Source: Glycine soja
Lineage: Eukaryota > Streptophyta > Magnoliopsida > Fabales > Fabaceae
Length of the DNA stretch: 64,000 nucleotides
NCBI RefSeq assembly: GCF_004193775.1
Contig: NC_041021.1
Span: 38,327,718-38,391,717, forward strand
Direction: 5' to 3'
The position numbers and the translations under genes are program-made. Each line of letters begins with the position of its first letter. Position 1 is the first letter of the stretch. The notes below the pieces were generated by a model that saw only the letters and a list, made by a program, of their open reading frames with translations, searched no databases and had not been told where the DNA came from. Positions 24,110 to 35,394 of this stretch are shown here, one piece after another.

Positions 24110-26357
24110 AAAATGAAAATTGGTGCCCGCATCTTCTCACTTTCTCGCTCACTGAATGAATGGATTGTGCGGCTGGAGCTGGTTGCAGGTTAGAATGATT
24201 TTAAGAATAATATTTAACAAAACAAAGTTTGGCCTTATCTTCAGCGGAAAGTGGCCTTACTGTAAAGTTTTTAATATATAACAAAATATAGTGAGTGGTC
24301 CAAATATTAAATGACGAATCTCTTGGCAATTAGTTTGTCATCAAACGAGTGATTAGAAAGTTTAACCACCATGGACCATGGTTTCGTGTGCCACATAAAC
24401 TCATAACAGTAAAGCATATTATTTTTTATGATCAGGTTAGCTCTTATAAAGTGAAAATTATTATTTTTGTTTTAGAAAAATAAAAATTCAGATAATTCGT
24501 TTATGTTTAATATTTAATTTAGAGAAATAATCACTCGTTTTTTATTAACTTTTAAGTGTTTTTTTAAAAAAATGACAAATAAAAATTAAAGTAAAAAATT
24601 AAAAGAATTTTTTTTGTTAAGTTAAGGACTAGAATAAAGATATTTTAGAGTTAAAGATTAAAGTAACTAACACTAACATTTGAACGACTAGAATAAGAGT
24701 ATGCTTTATTATTAGTATTATTATTTTTGCTTATAGCAACTCTAACCAGGTTGCCTATCTTACTTTTACAATTAAGGCACCAATTCCGCTTCTGGTTATC
24801 ATCAGAGAGCGATGAGGTGGCAGTTATATATAAGATACCCATTGACTATGTTAGGAATGCTTAACCAAAACGTGATTGTGTAAAGTTGATTTGTTGAAAA
24901 ATGATAAGCAATGTAACTCACTTGAAAGATTGCATTATTAGAGGGGAAAAAAAGTCATTTAAATTTATAGTAAAGTTGAACAAAATAAGTATGTCACGAT
25001 GAAAAAATTATAATTAATAAATCTATCCAAGTCCAATGAATTTCACCGTTAAAATAACTACTATGATTGATGACAGAATAACTGTGTGGCACAGCTGTAT
25101 TATATTTAATCCCAGAACTGTTTTCACGTGAAATGCATGTTTAGCTGAGCTGCATTTAGCTGTAACAGTAGATCTTCTTTCAGACACGAGATGTATGAAA
25201 TCACGCGATATGTCGCATTCATGCTGAACAATACATACGACTTCAATAAAGAACAGCCGTCGAACAAAGTGTAGATTTTATGAATAAGAAACATGTGATG
25301 TGAGAAGACTGAATTCAAATCAAGGTCGAAGAGGATAGCATCAGATTATGTGATTTTGATAGCTGTACGAGACTAATTGGTTACGACTTATTTTCAATAG
25401 CTTTATAGTATGAATAACATGGTGCAATTATAGTGGAGTTCTCTAACTATTTGATAAAAACAATATTACATCATATTTATGAATTTTAATGATCTTTAAA
25501 AACTTAAAATAAGTATACAATTATCTTACAATTCTTAAAGATTGTTAAATATAAGCATCGGTTATTATAATTGTTTCATCAATTGCTCCATGGTAAATTT
25601 GCATGAAACTGATTCTTATTAAGTTTAAAAATTTCACAAGCAATTCTCGCTAAAAATGCTCTTATACAAGAGTCATTATTACTATTACTATCATCACCTC
25701 CAATCCATCATGTCTCTTATGAGACTATCATTATTGTTTCCTCTATCAGTCTTTACCATACTATTGTTGTCGTTACTACCCCAAAGCAATCACTTTAATG
25801 TACCTATACCGTAGTTTCCCAACCCCAAAGCAATCACTTTAATGTACCTATACTGTAGTTTCCCAATGCATTGAGAATTAAAATTTTTATAAAAGTTATA
25901 TTACAAATTTGTTTTTTAAATATAAATCACTTTTATAAAATTATTATTTAAAATCAAATTTTAAAACATTTAAGTAAATCCATACAGTACACAAGAAATA
26001 TTACAATAAAGAAGAACGTAACAAAGTTTCTTACAATGAACATACAACCGGAAGGGGGGAAACATCCAAGGTATTTTAGTTAGGTGAAGAACAAAATATT
26101 CTGTATGAAACTACTACTTCATTTCATTTAAGGGAGTATAATTGAAGACGATGGAATCAGATGCAGACATAAGCCAAACTCAACCTAACATAAGAGATAA
26201 TGAAACAGTTCCTACAGAGCACATGTGCCCTGCTCCTCTGCGGATACCATACTCAAAAGCATAGTTCCTACATTTACATGTAAACAGGTGCAAGTATAAA
26301 AAGCAGCAACTTCAAACAAACCCCATCCAATTGCTGACCCGACATTCCTTGATGTCC
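24110..26357. other. Intergenic, AT-rich
   Basis: No gene is supported. Contains the recent 44-bp duplication listed separately. 26100-26357 is probably the 3'UTR of the minus-strand RPA14 gene. Confidence 0.5.
25779..25866. repeat. Two-copy tandem duplication, 44-bp unit
   Basis: CCCCAAAGCAATCACTTTAA begins both units (25779 and 25823). The units differ at one base (CCGTAG versus CTGTAG), so the duplication is young compared with the surrounding repeats. Confidence 0.95.
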
Positions 26358-26949
26358 CTAGAGAAACAGACCCTTAAATTCACCATTGGCTAGTTGGCAC
26401 AACTGATTGTAAGAGAAGGTGTCTACAGAGAGGGCAAGATCAAAACCAACATAAATACGTAGGAACAGAACAATAGAAATAAGAAGTAACAAACAGTTCC
26501 TGATTCTAATTTCTATTGTGTCCATGGTAGAGGAAGAGAGCAATCGCCCAATAAATCAAATTCGGGGTTTAATTGAGAACAAAAAACATGTAAGAAGAAA
26601 CATTTACTTCAAGTGATTCGTTTCTCAATTAGAGAGAAAAGTGAATCTATTTATTGACAATTAAGTAAGAAAAAAGGTTGTAATGGTTCGTACCAAAGGT
26701 GCTGCCAAAGTCAGTCCATATTTCGGCATCAATAGAACTGTTACTTTCAGCAATGCCAATGACCTCAATATAATTCATAAGAGGGACTTGTGGCAACCCT
26801 TTTATGGTTAATTGACAGTCATCAGTGGATTTTGCTGTGGTAACCCCACCATCACATTGGCTCACCTGAACCACTGCTCTTACTTTCTTCCCTATAAAGT
26901 TGGGAATCAACTGAGCATTTACAAATACAGAAGGATTTGACATGTCCAT
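26358..26949 (-). CDS. Replication protein A 14 kDa subunit (RPA14/RPA3)
   Basis: Two coding exons on the minus strand: 26949-26694 and 26422-26358, joined by a GT-AG intron in phase 1, giving 106 residues, the usual length for plant RPA14. The start is MDMSNPS at 26949. It lies three bases inside its exon, just after a CAG acceptor (26955-26953), which implies an upstream noncoding exon. The protein is a single OB fold: FIGKKVRAVVQV forms the first strands, then TAKSTDDCQLTIKG, NYIEVIGIAES, and the C-terminal helix after FSYNQLCQLANGEFKGLF, which packs in the RPA trimer core. It acts in the nucleus with RPA1 and RPA2, binding single-stranded DNA in replication and repair. No lesion seen. The hydrophobic MIVFVLFQA that would precede the start if the frame were extended is intron, not protein. 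Confidence 0.93.
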
Positions 26950-26952
26950 GGC

Positions 26953-27417
26953 CTGAAACAAGACAAAAACAATCAAGCTTTGCAGGCATGCTTAAACAAA
27001 ATGGAGATACAAGGTTGGCCTAGTGGTTAGGAAGGGAGGGGGGGGAGTTGAAGCTCGAATCCTCCCAATGACATTTCCAACAAAACTAACAAACTACCAT
27101 TTGCTGATAAACAAATAACTTAAACAACGGGTAACTAATGATTGCATGATCTGAAAAAATCTGGTTTCAATTTTTCAGCTCGGCACATAATTACAGTAAG
27201 AGTTGAGGGTGTTAACGAGGAAAAAGAAAAATAACAACTATGCCACACGATAGTCTGAGAGGATTTTCCACAAACACGTTGAGTGCACAAACAAAGAACA
27301 TGAGTATAGCGTATTACAGATCACCTAACCCTAAAGATGTGGGAAATCAGTGAATAATATTCTGCAACAAAAAACACAAAACCGAAGCAGAAGAGAAAAT
27401 GAGAGGGAAGAGTGAAC
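26953..27417 (-). other. Probable 5'UTR intron of RPA14
   Basis: Acceptor TTTCAG at 26953-26958 (minus) just upstream of the coding start. The best donor is AAAG|GTTCAC at 27417-27416; an alternative is GTTAG|GTGATC near 27325. The noncoding first exon would then lie at about 27418-27500. The intron contains a SINE-like insertion. Confidence 0.55.
27005..27130 (+). mobile_element. tRNA-derived SINE fragment
   Basis: A-box-like TGGCCTAGTGGTTAGG (27016-27031) and B-box-like GCTCGAATCC (27053-27062) are spaced as in a tRNA promoter, with a G-rich run between them. This is the standard head of a plant SINE. It lacks a clear poly(A) or T tail and obvious target duplications, so the 3' end is uncertain. 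It lies in the opposite orientation to RPA14, within its likely leader intron. Confidence 0.6.
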
Positions 27418-27515
27418 CTTTGAATGATTGGAAAGAAACCCTTTGCCTTTGCGTAGTCTGTGGCGAGTCACAGTCACTGCACTTTGATATGGAGAGAGCG
27501 CGGAAAAGGAACAGA

Positions 27516-27555
27516 GCGGGAAACTTAAATGATTTTTTTGTTCTTTGGCGGGAAA
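27516..27555 (-). promoter_or_regulatory. Two E2F-type sites upstream of RPA14
   Basis: TTTGGCGGGAAA at 27544-27555 (minus strand TTTCCCGCCAAA) and GCGGGAAA at 27516-27523 (minus strand TTTCCCGC) match the plant E2F consensus TTTSSCGC. They lie about 20-30 bases apart, just upstream of the likely first exon. E2F control of replication genes at G1/S is established; binding here is inferred. Confidence 0.75.
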
Positions 27556-27559
27556 CAAC

Positions 27560-29232
27560 TATACTTCACTTTACCCTTTTATCCCTCAAATAGTCAAATC
27601 TCAGCAACACTCTTTCTTTATTTTTCTTCTTTAATTTTATATGAAGGAGATCCAAATTATAGATTCTTATCTTTTTAACTGAAAAATATTTTTAAAATTA
27701 TTGTTGATAATTTTTTTTATTTTTGAATAAATCCTAATTAAAAATAATATGAATGTTTTTTTAGTTAAAATAAAAAATTTAATAAGTAACATGAAAAGAG
27801 GTAGAACAAAATTTGTATTGTTTTGTAGTTTATTTGAATTAAAAATAGAAAAAGAAAATTGGGATATCTCTCTGCTCATATGATCTAATAGAAAAATAAA
27901 AATAAAATTACATTTACAATAAAATATAATAAAAATCTATGTCATTGAAGTAATTTTTGCTATTACATAAAACCTCGCCTCCGCTCTCTAGAAAAATTGA
28001 CATGCTTGTCTTACAATGTTTTCTTTTCTTCTCCACTTTTCAACAACTCTTTTAAATTGATAAAGATTCATGAGAACTGTGTTATTTTCTCTTAATTTTT
28101 CTGTCCTCTATAAATCATGTTTTCCAAACTTCTCATTTGTTTAACGAGAGGAAATAAAATATAGACAGAAATTTTATAATTTGAATTAGAAAAAAAAATA
28201 GAAAAATGTTTCTATCTTTGTTTTTCAACTAAATAAAATAATTTTTTTAAAATTTTTTTCTTTTCCCCTTATCCAAATGCATGGAATCTAAAATAAAGTT
28301 TAATCTTTTTTGTATCTTACAAGAATAACAATGCTCCTTGCTATTAACATATTTTGCAAAAAAAATAATACAAACTACTAGGAATAAATCCTTAAAAATA
28401 TTCTATTCAATTCAACGATTATGTCTTGATTCTCCTTTTGTTCGTAAAGCATTTTTGCTGCTGAATGTAAGCTTTATTACTCCATTGCCGCCAAGAATAA
28501 CTTTAAGGAAGATTTTCTGAAAAAATTAGACCAACCCCGAGTAATTACTATGCTTTTTATTTTGATATTCATTGAACATATTCTTTTGATTAAGATAAAG
28601 GAGAAAAATACGGTATCCTTTTATGATACATCTAAATCAAATCATTTAATTTTTATTTTTGTTAATAAGTAATATACGGCTTTCAGTTAAAGGTGTTTAT
28701 AAAGTGGATTAAGTTTAGAGTACTTTAACCTCACAATCTCAAGTCGATAATTTAAATGTTTTTTTTTTACTTAATTTAACTAATAATTGTACCAACTTGA
28801 CATTTATCCAAATATACAAGTTTTTTTTATAATTAAGCCATAAACTTTTAAAAATTAAAACTAAAAATTGTTTAACAACATATATTTTCAAACAAATATA
28901 TTAATATAAAAATATTATCATGCTCACTTTGCAATTTACAGTTGAGGGTTACATATCTATTATGAGTCGATGATCATCTCGTAGGCTGTTCTGAGTTCCT
29001 ATTTAGAAACTGTATTGAATTTTACTTTTCTATTTCTAGATCTGTAACTGTGTAGTTTTGGGCTTAGCAGTAGCACCCCCAACAAATAAAATATTATGAT
29101 GTTATTCACAAAGTACTAATTTACTTTCTTAGCAATTTTATCACATAATTGTAGTTAGTATAACCTCACCCAGTGCATGGTTTTCTCATGTACCTTAATT
29201 TTAATTTGTTATTTATTTCTTACTAACTTTGC
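27560..29232. other. Intergenic, strongly AT-rich
   Basis: No gene seen; frames are short and low-complexity. Confidence 0.5.

Positions 29233-29279
<47 letters not shown>
29233..29279. repeat. (ATT)n microsatellite
   Basis: About 15 uninterrupted trinucleotide units. The poly-tyrosine frame across it is an artefact. Confidence 0.97.
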
Positions 29280-29729
29280 CTTATAATGGTGTTGAAACTT
29301 GAAACACCTTGTCAAATTTTTCTAGATCGGGCTTCTGAAATTCGGTTCAAGCCCAAGCTTCAAAGAAAGAGAAAAGGGGCATCACATTCCCTCTTTTGTT
29401 TCTCCTCTTATATTGTCCACATATCTTTTTGCATTTTTTCATATAAATAATATTTTTTACGAAAACTAATTACTATAACGTATTTTAACAAACTATATTA
29501 CAGAAAAATTCCGTAAGATCTGTGAAAAAAATGAGAGTGTGAATGTGAGAGGGAAGGAGGGGTATTTTAGAAATATAAAAAACAAAAATAAGTGATGGTG
29601 TGAAGAGGAAAAAATTATGTAAATAGCATCTTTTAAGAGAGACACCCCCTCCCCCCACCAAAAAAAAAAGGAATAGCCCATTGAAATGAAAGTTTCCCAG
29701 CCAGTTGGACAGTGTGAAAAGTGGGGGAA

Positions 29730-30177
29730 TTGCTAAGTGCACCTAGAAAAATTGCTGGTACACCCAGTAATTGTATGATTTTGACATTTTGTCCTTTTAT
29801 AAAAGAGATACGGATTAGCTAATATATATGAGGCTTACGAATTAATTTAAAATTAATGATCCAAACAGGAGTCAAACCGGTGATTTCTTATTAATACGAT
29901 GCTCTAACCAACTGACTTAATAGATCAATTATGTTATAAAATAAATAATAGTTATATATAACACTAAAATTTCTAATATATATTTAATACATATGTAAAT
30001 TTAAATTAAAAAAAATTTAACAATTAATTTTAATATAACTCATACGGATTAATTAATTCTTATTTTTTTTATAAATAAAAAACATTTATTATTAAAAAAA
30101 TTAATTTATTAATAAATTAAAAATAACACTATAAAACATTTTTAAAATTTTGTTTTAATGTTAGGTACACCTAGCAA
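29730..30177. mobile_element. Inverted-repeat element (MITE-like) with internal tRNA-like segment
   Basis: The left end TTGCTAAGTGCACCTA (29730-29745) and right end TAGGTACACCTAGCAA (30162-30177) are inverted repeats with 14/16 matches. A second GGTACACCCAG motif follows the left end. The interior is AT-rich with CATACGGATTAATTAA-type blocks and no coding potential. No target duplication was recognised, so the superfamily is unassigned. Confidence 0.65.
29861..29925 (-). other. tRNA-like relic (Ile-type A and B boxes)
   Basis: On the minus strand AAGTCAGTTGGTTAGAGC (A box, within 29901-29920) is followed by ATTAATAA at the anticodon-loop position and CCGGTTTGACTCCTG (B box, 29866-29880). Spacing and sequence fit a decayed tRNA-Ile-derived unit. 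It lacks an acceptor stem and is not a functional tRNA gene. Confidence 0.6.
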
Positions 30178-31178
30178 CACTATGCAATGGGAAAAATTAT
30201 GCACGGTGTATTACGGATTACGGATTGAGTAATCCGTACTACAAGTGGTGCGTTAAATAATTACATGCAATGTGGGGGAAACCACAGGTTCTCAGATTGA
30301 CGCTGATGCAATCTTTGGGTTGGGATTAAAGCCATTATGATAATTCTTTTTGGCATTTTCCTCCTGGGTAATCATGGTGCATCAAAAAGTAACCCAGGAG
30401 ATGCAGGATGTGCTGGGGCGTCTTAGGAAGTCAATTCTGTATTAGTCCGGATTAAACCAATTAGAGTTTTAATCCATGAAATTTTATGAACTCTTGGCTA
30501 ACTTTGCAAGTGTCATTTCTTTTCTGTAAAACAATAATGAAGAATAAAGTGAAAATGATCAATATGATGATTCTTTTGTTAAGACAATAAGCTTTAAAAA
30601 ATGGATCTTGGCATCTTACTAACCGGTTTATTAGGGCATTGATTAACAAATTTAAAAATTTAGTATAAATTATAGGAGAATGTAAAAAAGTCCTGAACAA
30701 CAATTTTACACATGCCAATAAAAATCTCTGTCACTTTAATTTCTTAACTAATATTTTAAGAACATTGAATAAGCATTTACTTTAAAAAAATTAAGGACCA
30801 CCATGATTGATCCATTCAATTTTAAGAATTTATTCATTTATACAAGGTGATAATGAAGTTTTGGCTAAAGATTTTATATCTCATATTGGGTATTGCTCTG
30901 CGTTAATAACCGAATTATGGGCATCCTAAAGGGATTAAAAATAGATTCATGCATGTTGTAGGAAGTAATTCCTCATCTATCATTAATGTTCCTAATAATA
31001 ACCGTTTGGGCTTGAGGGATGGGTGTAGCAATAAGTTAACACTAGAAATATGCACTGGATCCTCAAACTTTTCTTTCTCACAAACCACAATTGGAATTAA
31101 TAGGCAGATTGGCCTCTAATTAGCTAAGTTGTTATTTGCTGATAGCTTATCTTTTCCTTGGGTTGTAATTTGGAACTG
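30178..31178. other. Intergenic, with a short palindrome
   Basis: TACGGATTGAGTAATCCGTA at 30220-30239 is a near-perfect hairpin of the same CGGATTA family as the neighbouring element. Otherwise no feature. Confidence 0.5.
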
Positions 31179-31186
31179 ATTATGTT

Positions 31187-32262
31187 TAGGTATGGCACCC
31201 GCGTGGGGCGGGGAGTACTCCCCCGCTCTCTGTTCCCGAATCTTATCCTGTTCCCTGTTCCCGCTTTCCGTTGTGAGAATATTTTTTGTCTCATCCTCGT
31301 TCCCGACTCTCTGCGGGACCTGCGGAGACTCCATTTTACATTAAAAAATATCAAAAATTATAAAAAAATATTTTTTTTTATTTTATCTCAATTTTTCAAC
31401 AACAATAAATTTAAGGTTCAATTCTAAATATAAAACATGACTAAAAATACCAAAATAAATCAATAATAATAGTAATAAAATCACACAAGCATAAAAACAT
31501 CCAAGAAATATCCAAGTACACATTAATGTTATAGTATTACACAATAAAAATAATAAAACTAGTATAACATTACAAGTCTTCATACAATAAATTAACATCA
31601 TCATATTAAATCAAGTCTTAATACAATAAATTAACATCATATTAAATCAAGTCTTCATACTTTCATCCAAGTGCAATGAAACATCTTCAACATCAAACCT
31701 ACACAATGAAACATGTAAACATGTATTTAGAAAATATAAAAAAGTCATGAATTAATATAATAAAATTTTCATACCATTGGCGTTGTTGTGTCTGCATCAT
31801 CAACTATTGAGCAAAATTTCATCTTTGATTTTAAGGAACCTAATGACACAATTATACAATCATTAAAATAAATAAATTGCTTAGAAGAAAAATTTACAAG
31901 TAAAATTAAATTTATTACCTTCAATCTCATTACGCAACCAATCTTGAGAGCACATCAATGCCTCAACAGTGTCTTCATTTAATTTGCTAAGATGTGGATT
32001 CAGAAACTGTCCACCAATGCTAAATGCAGACTCTGAACCATAGTCCCCGTCCCTGGTCCTTATATTTATGTTATACATATTATAAGTTATGAGGGTATAT
32101 AAGTAAAATTATATATACGCAGGATAAGGACCCTGCGGGGCGAAAAGCATAATCCTTGTTCCCAAATTAGCTGCGGGAGGTTTTCATCTCCATCCCCGGG
32201 GAAAATTTTTTCCCGACCACAGGACCCCGAATGGGGAATCCCCAGTTGTGGGAAGAATTCTA
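31187..32262 (-). mobile_element. hAT transposon, internally deleted, with 8-bp target duplication
   Basis: The ends are TAGGTATGGCACCC (31187) and, read inward on the minus strand, TAGAATTCTTCCCA (from 32262). Both are flanked by the identical octamer ATTATGTT (31179-31186; 32263-32270), the hAT target duplication size. GC-rich, GGGG/CCCC-laden subterminal regions (31198-31330 and 32120-32250) contrast sharply with the AT-rich interior, as is common in plant hAT elements. Only the last part of the transposase remains, so this 1,076-bp copy is non-autonomous. Confidence 0.88.
31693..32078 (-). pseudogene. hAT transposase C-terminal (dimerisation) domain remnant
   Basis: Minus-strand exon-like blocks: 32078-31919, 31839-31775 and a few bases from 31698, with GT-AG junctions. 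The first encodes SESAFSIGGQFLNPHLSKLN, then TVEALMCSQDWLRNEIE, the hallmark hAT dimerisation motif. The second encodes SKMKFCSIVDDADTTTPM and the frame then stops. The catalytic DDE region and zinc-finger BED domain are missing, so this cannot transpose itself. Retained introns show descent from a genomic copy. Confidence 0.85.
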
Positions 32263-32270
32263 ATTATGTT

Positions 32271-32982
32271 AAACCAAGATGGAAAATGATTTTAAATCCT
32301 TGATTCAGCCCTTTTTTTTTTTTTTACTTTTCTTTTCTTATTTGAAGATTCTCCTATATTGCGCTTTAAAGTGCCATGGTTTTGGTGAAGTTTTGTCTTC
32401 AGCAAAGAAAGGAGAAAAAAAATTAAAATGACCTAGTGGGCACAAGATCAGTAAACAACGGCGCCTCTGAAACACAAGCCTTTATTCTACATTTCTACAT
32501 AAAAGTTCTGCAACTCTTTTCATTAACTTCAATAAAATTGCAGGCTTTAACCATAAAAAGCCATCAAGAAACAGCAACCGAAACAGGCTTTGTTTGCTGA
32601 TTGAATGCAATAATGCATACTCAGTAAGCTTTCACTCAACTGAACTCACTGAAGAAATGGCCAAGGTTTAGGGTTTCATTTCAATACTTATAATCCGAAT
32701 TGCAAAGCAGTAATTGAATTGGGCACATACAAAGAATTTCCATACCTGTTGAATTCATTCCTAAAGGTTCACTATTAGTATTCACTACCCTTTCATCCTC
32801 ATGGTTCATTTATAGGATCCACAAAGGTATTCAAACGAAACCTACACTAATGAATTCAATAATTAGCAATACTCCTAATCACCCTTGTCAGCTAGCAAAA
32901 CCATAAAACTTTACATAGGGGAACTTATGAATCAAATCTACAGCACTATATACAGAACATACGGCTTCTAGTCTAGTATTCT
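32271..32982. other. Probable 3'UTR of the MYB gene and spacer
   Basis: Nothing coding. The 300-450 bases below 32983 are likely the 3'UTR of the minus-strand MYB gene. A T tract lies at 32310-32324. Confidence 0.5.
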
Positions 32983-34449
32983 TTACATGCCAAAGCCATA
33001 GTTTGAATACCCAAATGTACCCATTTGATCGAGCATGTTGCTTGATGGGTATTGCAGTGATTGCTGCACTGAACCACCCGGAGGAGGAACCCAGTTCTGA
33101 TCAATGGGCACAGGAACTGAGTTGCTGTCCACAGTGGTTATGTCATGAATGCTTGATCTCTTCCTCTCTTTCTTCACCGAATTCTGGCGGAGAAAGTATT
33201 TCTGGGCATGGCTAGCTACTTGAGTTGGTGTTCTTGTCACAACAACATTTCTTGAAATGCTTCTCCAATCTCCTTTCCCAAATTTACTGAGCCCAATGAG
33301 AAACAGCCTGTCACAAAAAAGGTAGATCAGCAACCATGAAATTAGCATTGCCCTTCACCTTCATGGCACTTGCAATAAGGACTCAAACCTACAGATAGTG
33401 GAATAAAGATGTTGTGTGTGCGAGTTTAACTGAACCAACGTGCAAGAAACAGCAAATGAGGGTTTACACCATCTTCAAATTGACAAACAAAAAAATATTG
33501 CAATGCAGACATTTGATATTTGCCTCTCTTTTTTTTTTTTAATTCTAATTCAGTTTTCCTAAAATCCAAGGTTTAAGTCAGGCGTTGGAAAATAAGCAAC
33601 AAAAAATGCATTCGTGTCAGCGAAGATGATAAAACTCTCACAATAATTCAAACAAAGACAAAACAGAGGACTCACAATTCATCATATTTCACAGCACACT
33701 TGGTGAGAGAATTATTAAATTAAAGAGAGTGAAATTATACAGGCCAAACTTTAAAAAGAAATTAAAACAAGGTTTTCATAAAGAGGCGCCAGCCAAGTAC
33801 GTAAAGCTGAAAATTCAAATCTTCGGACATAACATGTTCTCAGAGACAAAAATACACAACCAAGTCCTCGGATTATAAAACCGAACGGTCATCAAGAAAT
33901 AAAATTCAGAAGAAAAAAAATCCAGGTCAAAACAACATCAAACAGAAACTCAAAGTCGCTTGGAAAATTTCACCACACCTAAACAGCTCTCTTAAAGAGA
34001 AAAAACCCCAAACACAGAAAAAAAAAATCTAATTGAAGCGAAATCGTTGACGCGTTAACAAACCTGTGTTCCTCTTCAGTCCAAGGCGTGCCCTTCTTCC
34101 TTTCGTTGTCGCCTTGTTGCTTAGGCTTGGACCCGAATGAGATCTGATTAGCGTTGTCCCAAGTAGAAATTTCAGCACCGCCACTGGGCGGTGTCGCCAC
34201 CGAGTCATCGACGTAACTCGGGACCTCGACTCGGCCGGAGTCGATCTCGAAGACGTCGTGAACGAGGGCCTCGTAGTGTTCCCTGACCTCCACCGCCGAC
34301 TTGCCGGGAACCTGGTCGGCGATCTTCTCCCACCGGTCCGGCAGGTCCTCCGGCACGACCAGCAGAGCCCGCTCGAAGAGCTTGTCGTGGTAGCGAGTCC
34401 ACTGAGTCGGCTGAGTCGGCCACCGTGTCGCGCTGCTCTCTTGAAACAT
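32983..34449 (-). CDS. DIVARICATA/SRM1-type MYB transcription factor (SHAQKYF)
   Basis: Two exons on the minus strand, 34449-34064 and 33307-32983, with a 756-bp GT-AG intron (phase 2), giving 236 residues. The N-terminal SANT-like repeat spans about 14-75 ([36 protein letters not shown]), as in DIVARICATA-like proteins. The second MYB repeat is about 120-172 and contains SHAQKYF at 161-167, diagnostic of the MYB-related CCA1/DIV group. The intron cuts this repeat just after EEEH, a position typical for the family. The tail is Gln/Pro/Ser-rich ([17 protein letters not shown]) and ends in NYGFGM. It should be a nuclear DNA-binding regulator recognising GATAA/TATCC-type sites; targets cannot be read from sequence. 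The alternative starts are on shadow frames. Exon 1 is markedly GC-richer than its surroundings. Confidence 0.92.
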
Positions 34450-34674
34450 CCTCGTTTGTCGTTTTTCTCAGTTGAATTCAAAACAATGAACAAGGTGGGT
34501 GGTGGTGCTGCTGCTGCTTATGTTATGATGTTTGTGTTTCGTGTTCCAATAGTTTGTTTGTTTTCGCTGACTATGTGAAAATTGAGAGAGAGAAGAGAGA
34601 AACTCGCTTTCTAGGAGATTTCGCTTCTTCGTTTGTTTGGTTTGGTGGGGGATTTAAGAAAACAAACGCGATTC

Positions 34675-34682
34675 ATTTATAG
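34675..34682 (-). promoter_or_regulatory. TATA box of the MYB gene
   Basis: Minus-strand CTATAAATG, about 226 bases upstream of the ATG. The leader between contains CT/GA-rich sequence and a GCAGCAGCA run near 34509-34518. Confidence 0.5.
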
Positions 34683-34699
34683 GGGACGCGAAATTAATT

Positions 34700-35394
34700 A
34701 AAGGCTCAGGAAACAAAGTATTTTATTTTCTTCTAATTGTTCGTGAAAAAGCTATTTTAGTTTTTGGTGGGTTTTGGGAAAATCTGTTGTGGTGGGTCCA
34801 GCTCATCAGGTCTTCAATAGCAACACGTTTTTGCTTTTTTTTTTTTTTTTCCTTCTTTGTTTCCTTGTGAATCTGTACAGTGCAAGCTAAGAAAGAAAGA
34901 AGTCCCCGTTTCATCTGTTTTTTGAAAATAATAATAATAAAACTAAAATTAATCATTTTAGAGAAATATATCATCTCATTGACATTTTTTATCTTTTTTT
35001 TATGATTTTTTACCCATTTTAAAAAAACTATTGTATTTTACGGGAGCGTGTTTATTTAGACTTAAAATAATGAAATTAATATCAATAAGTTTTTTTTTTT
35101 ACTTTTCTAAAATAAATTTCGGTGAAAGTTATTGATATAAATTTTTAATTTGTTCTTAAAAAAATTGATTAAATCTTGTTCTAGCTTCGCACCATGCCAA
35201 ATGAAGATCTAAAATTTTGTACATGCTTGATAAGATGGTGAGTTGAACTCATTGTGATTTTCTTAAAAATAATAAATAATTGCTTTTGTGGTGATTTGAC
35301 CATGATTTTATTCTTGAAATGAATTGTTTATCAATCTAAATATACTATTAGTCCAATCACAAAAATATGTGTTGAGCTATTCAATTTAGAATTG
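34700..35394. other. Intergenic / MYB upstream region
   Basis: AT-rich with T tracts (34838-34851). No gene supported. Confidence 0.5.

Noticed and set aside
29861..29925. Functional tRNA gene
   Set aside because: Only A and B boxes with anticodon-loop similarity remain; no acceptor stem or terminator.
34029..34493. Arg/Ser-rich frames overlapping the MYB first exon
   Set aside because: Alternate-frame shadows; the MYB frame has conserved domains and a matching second exon.
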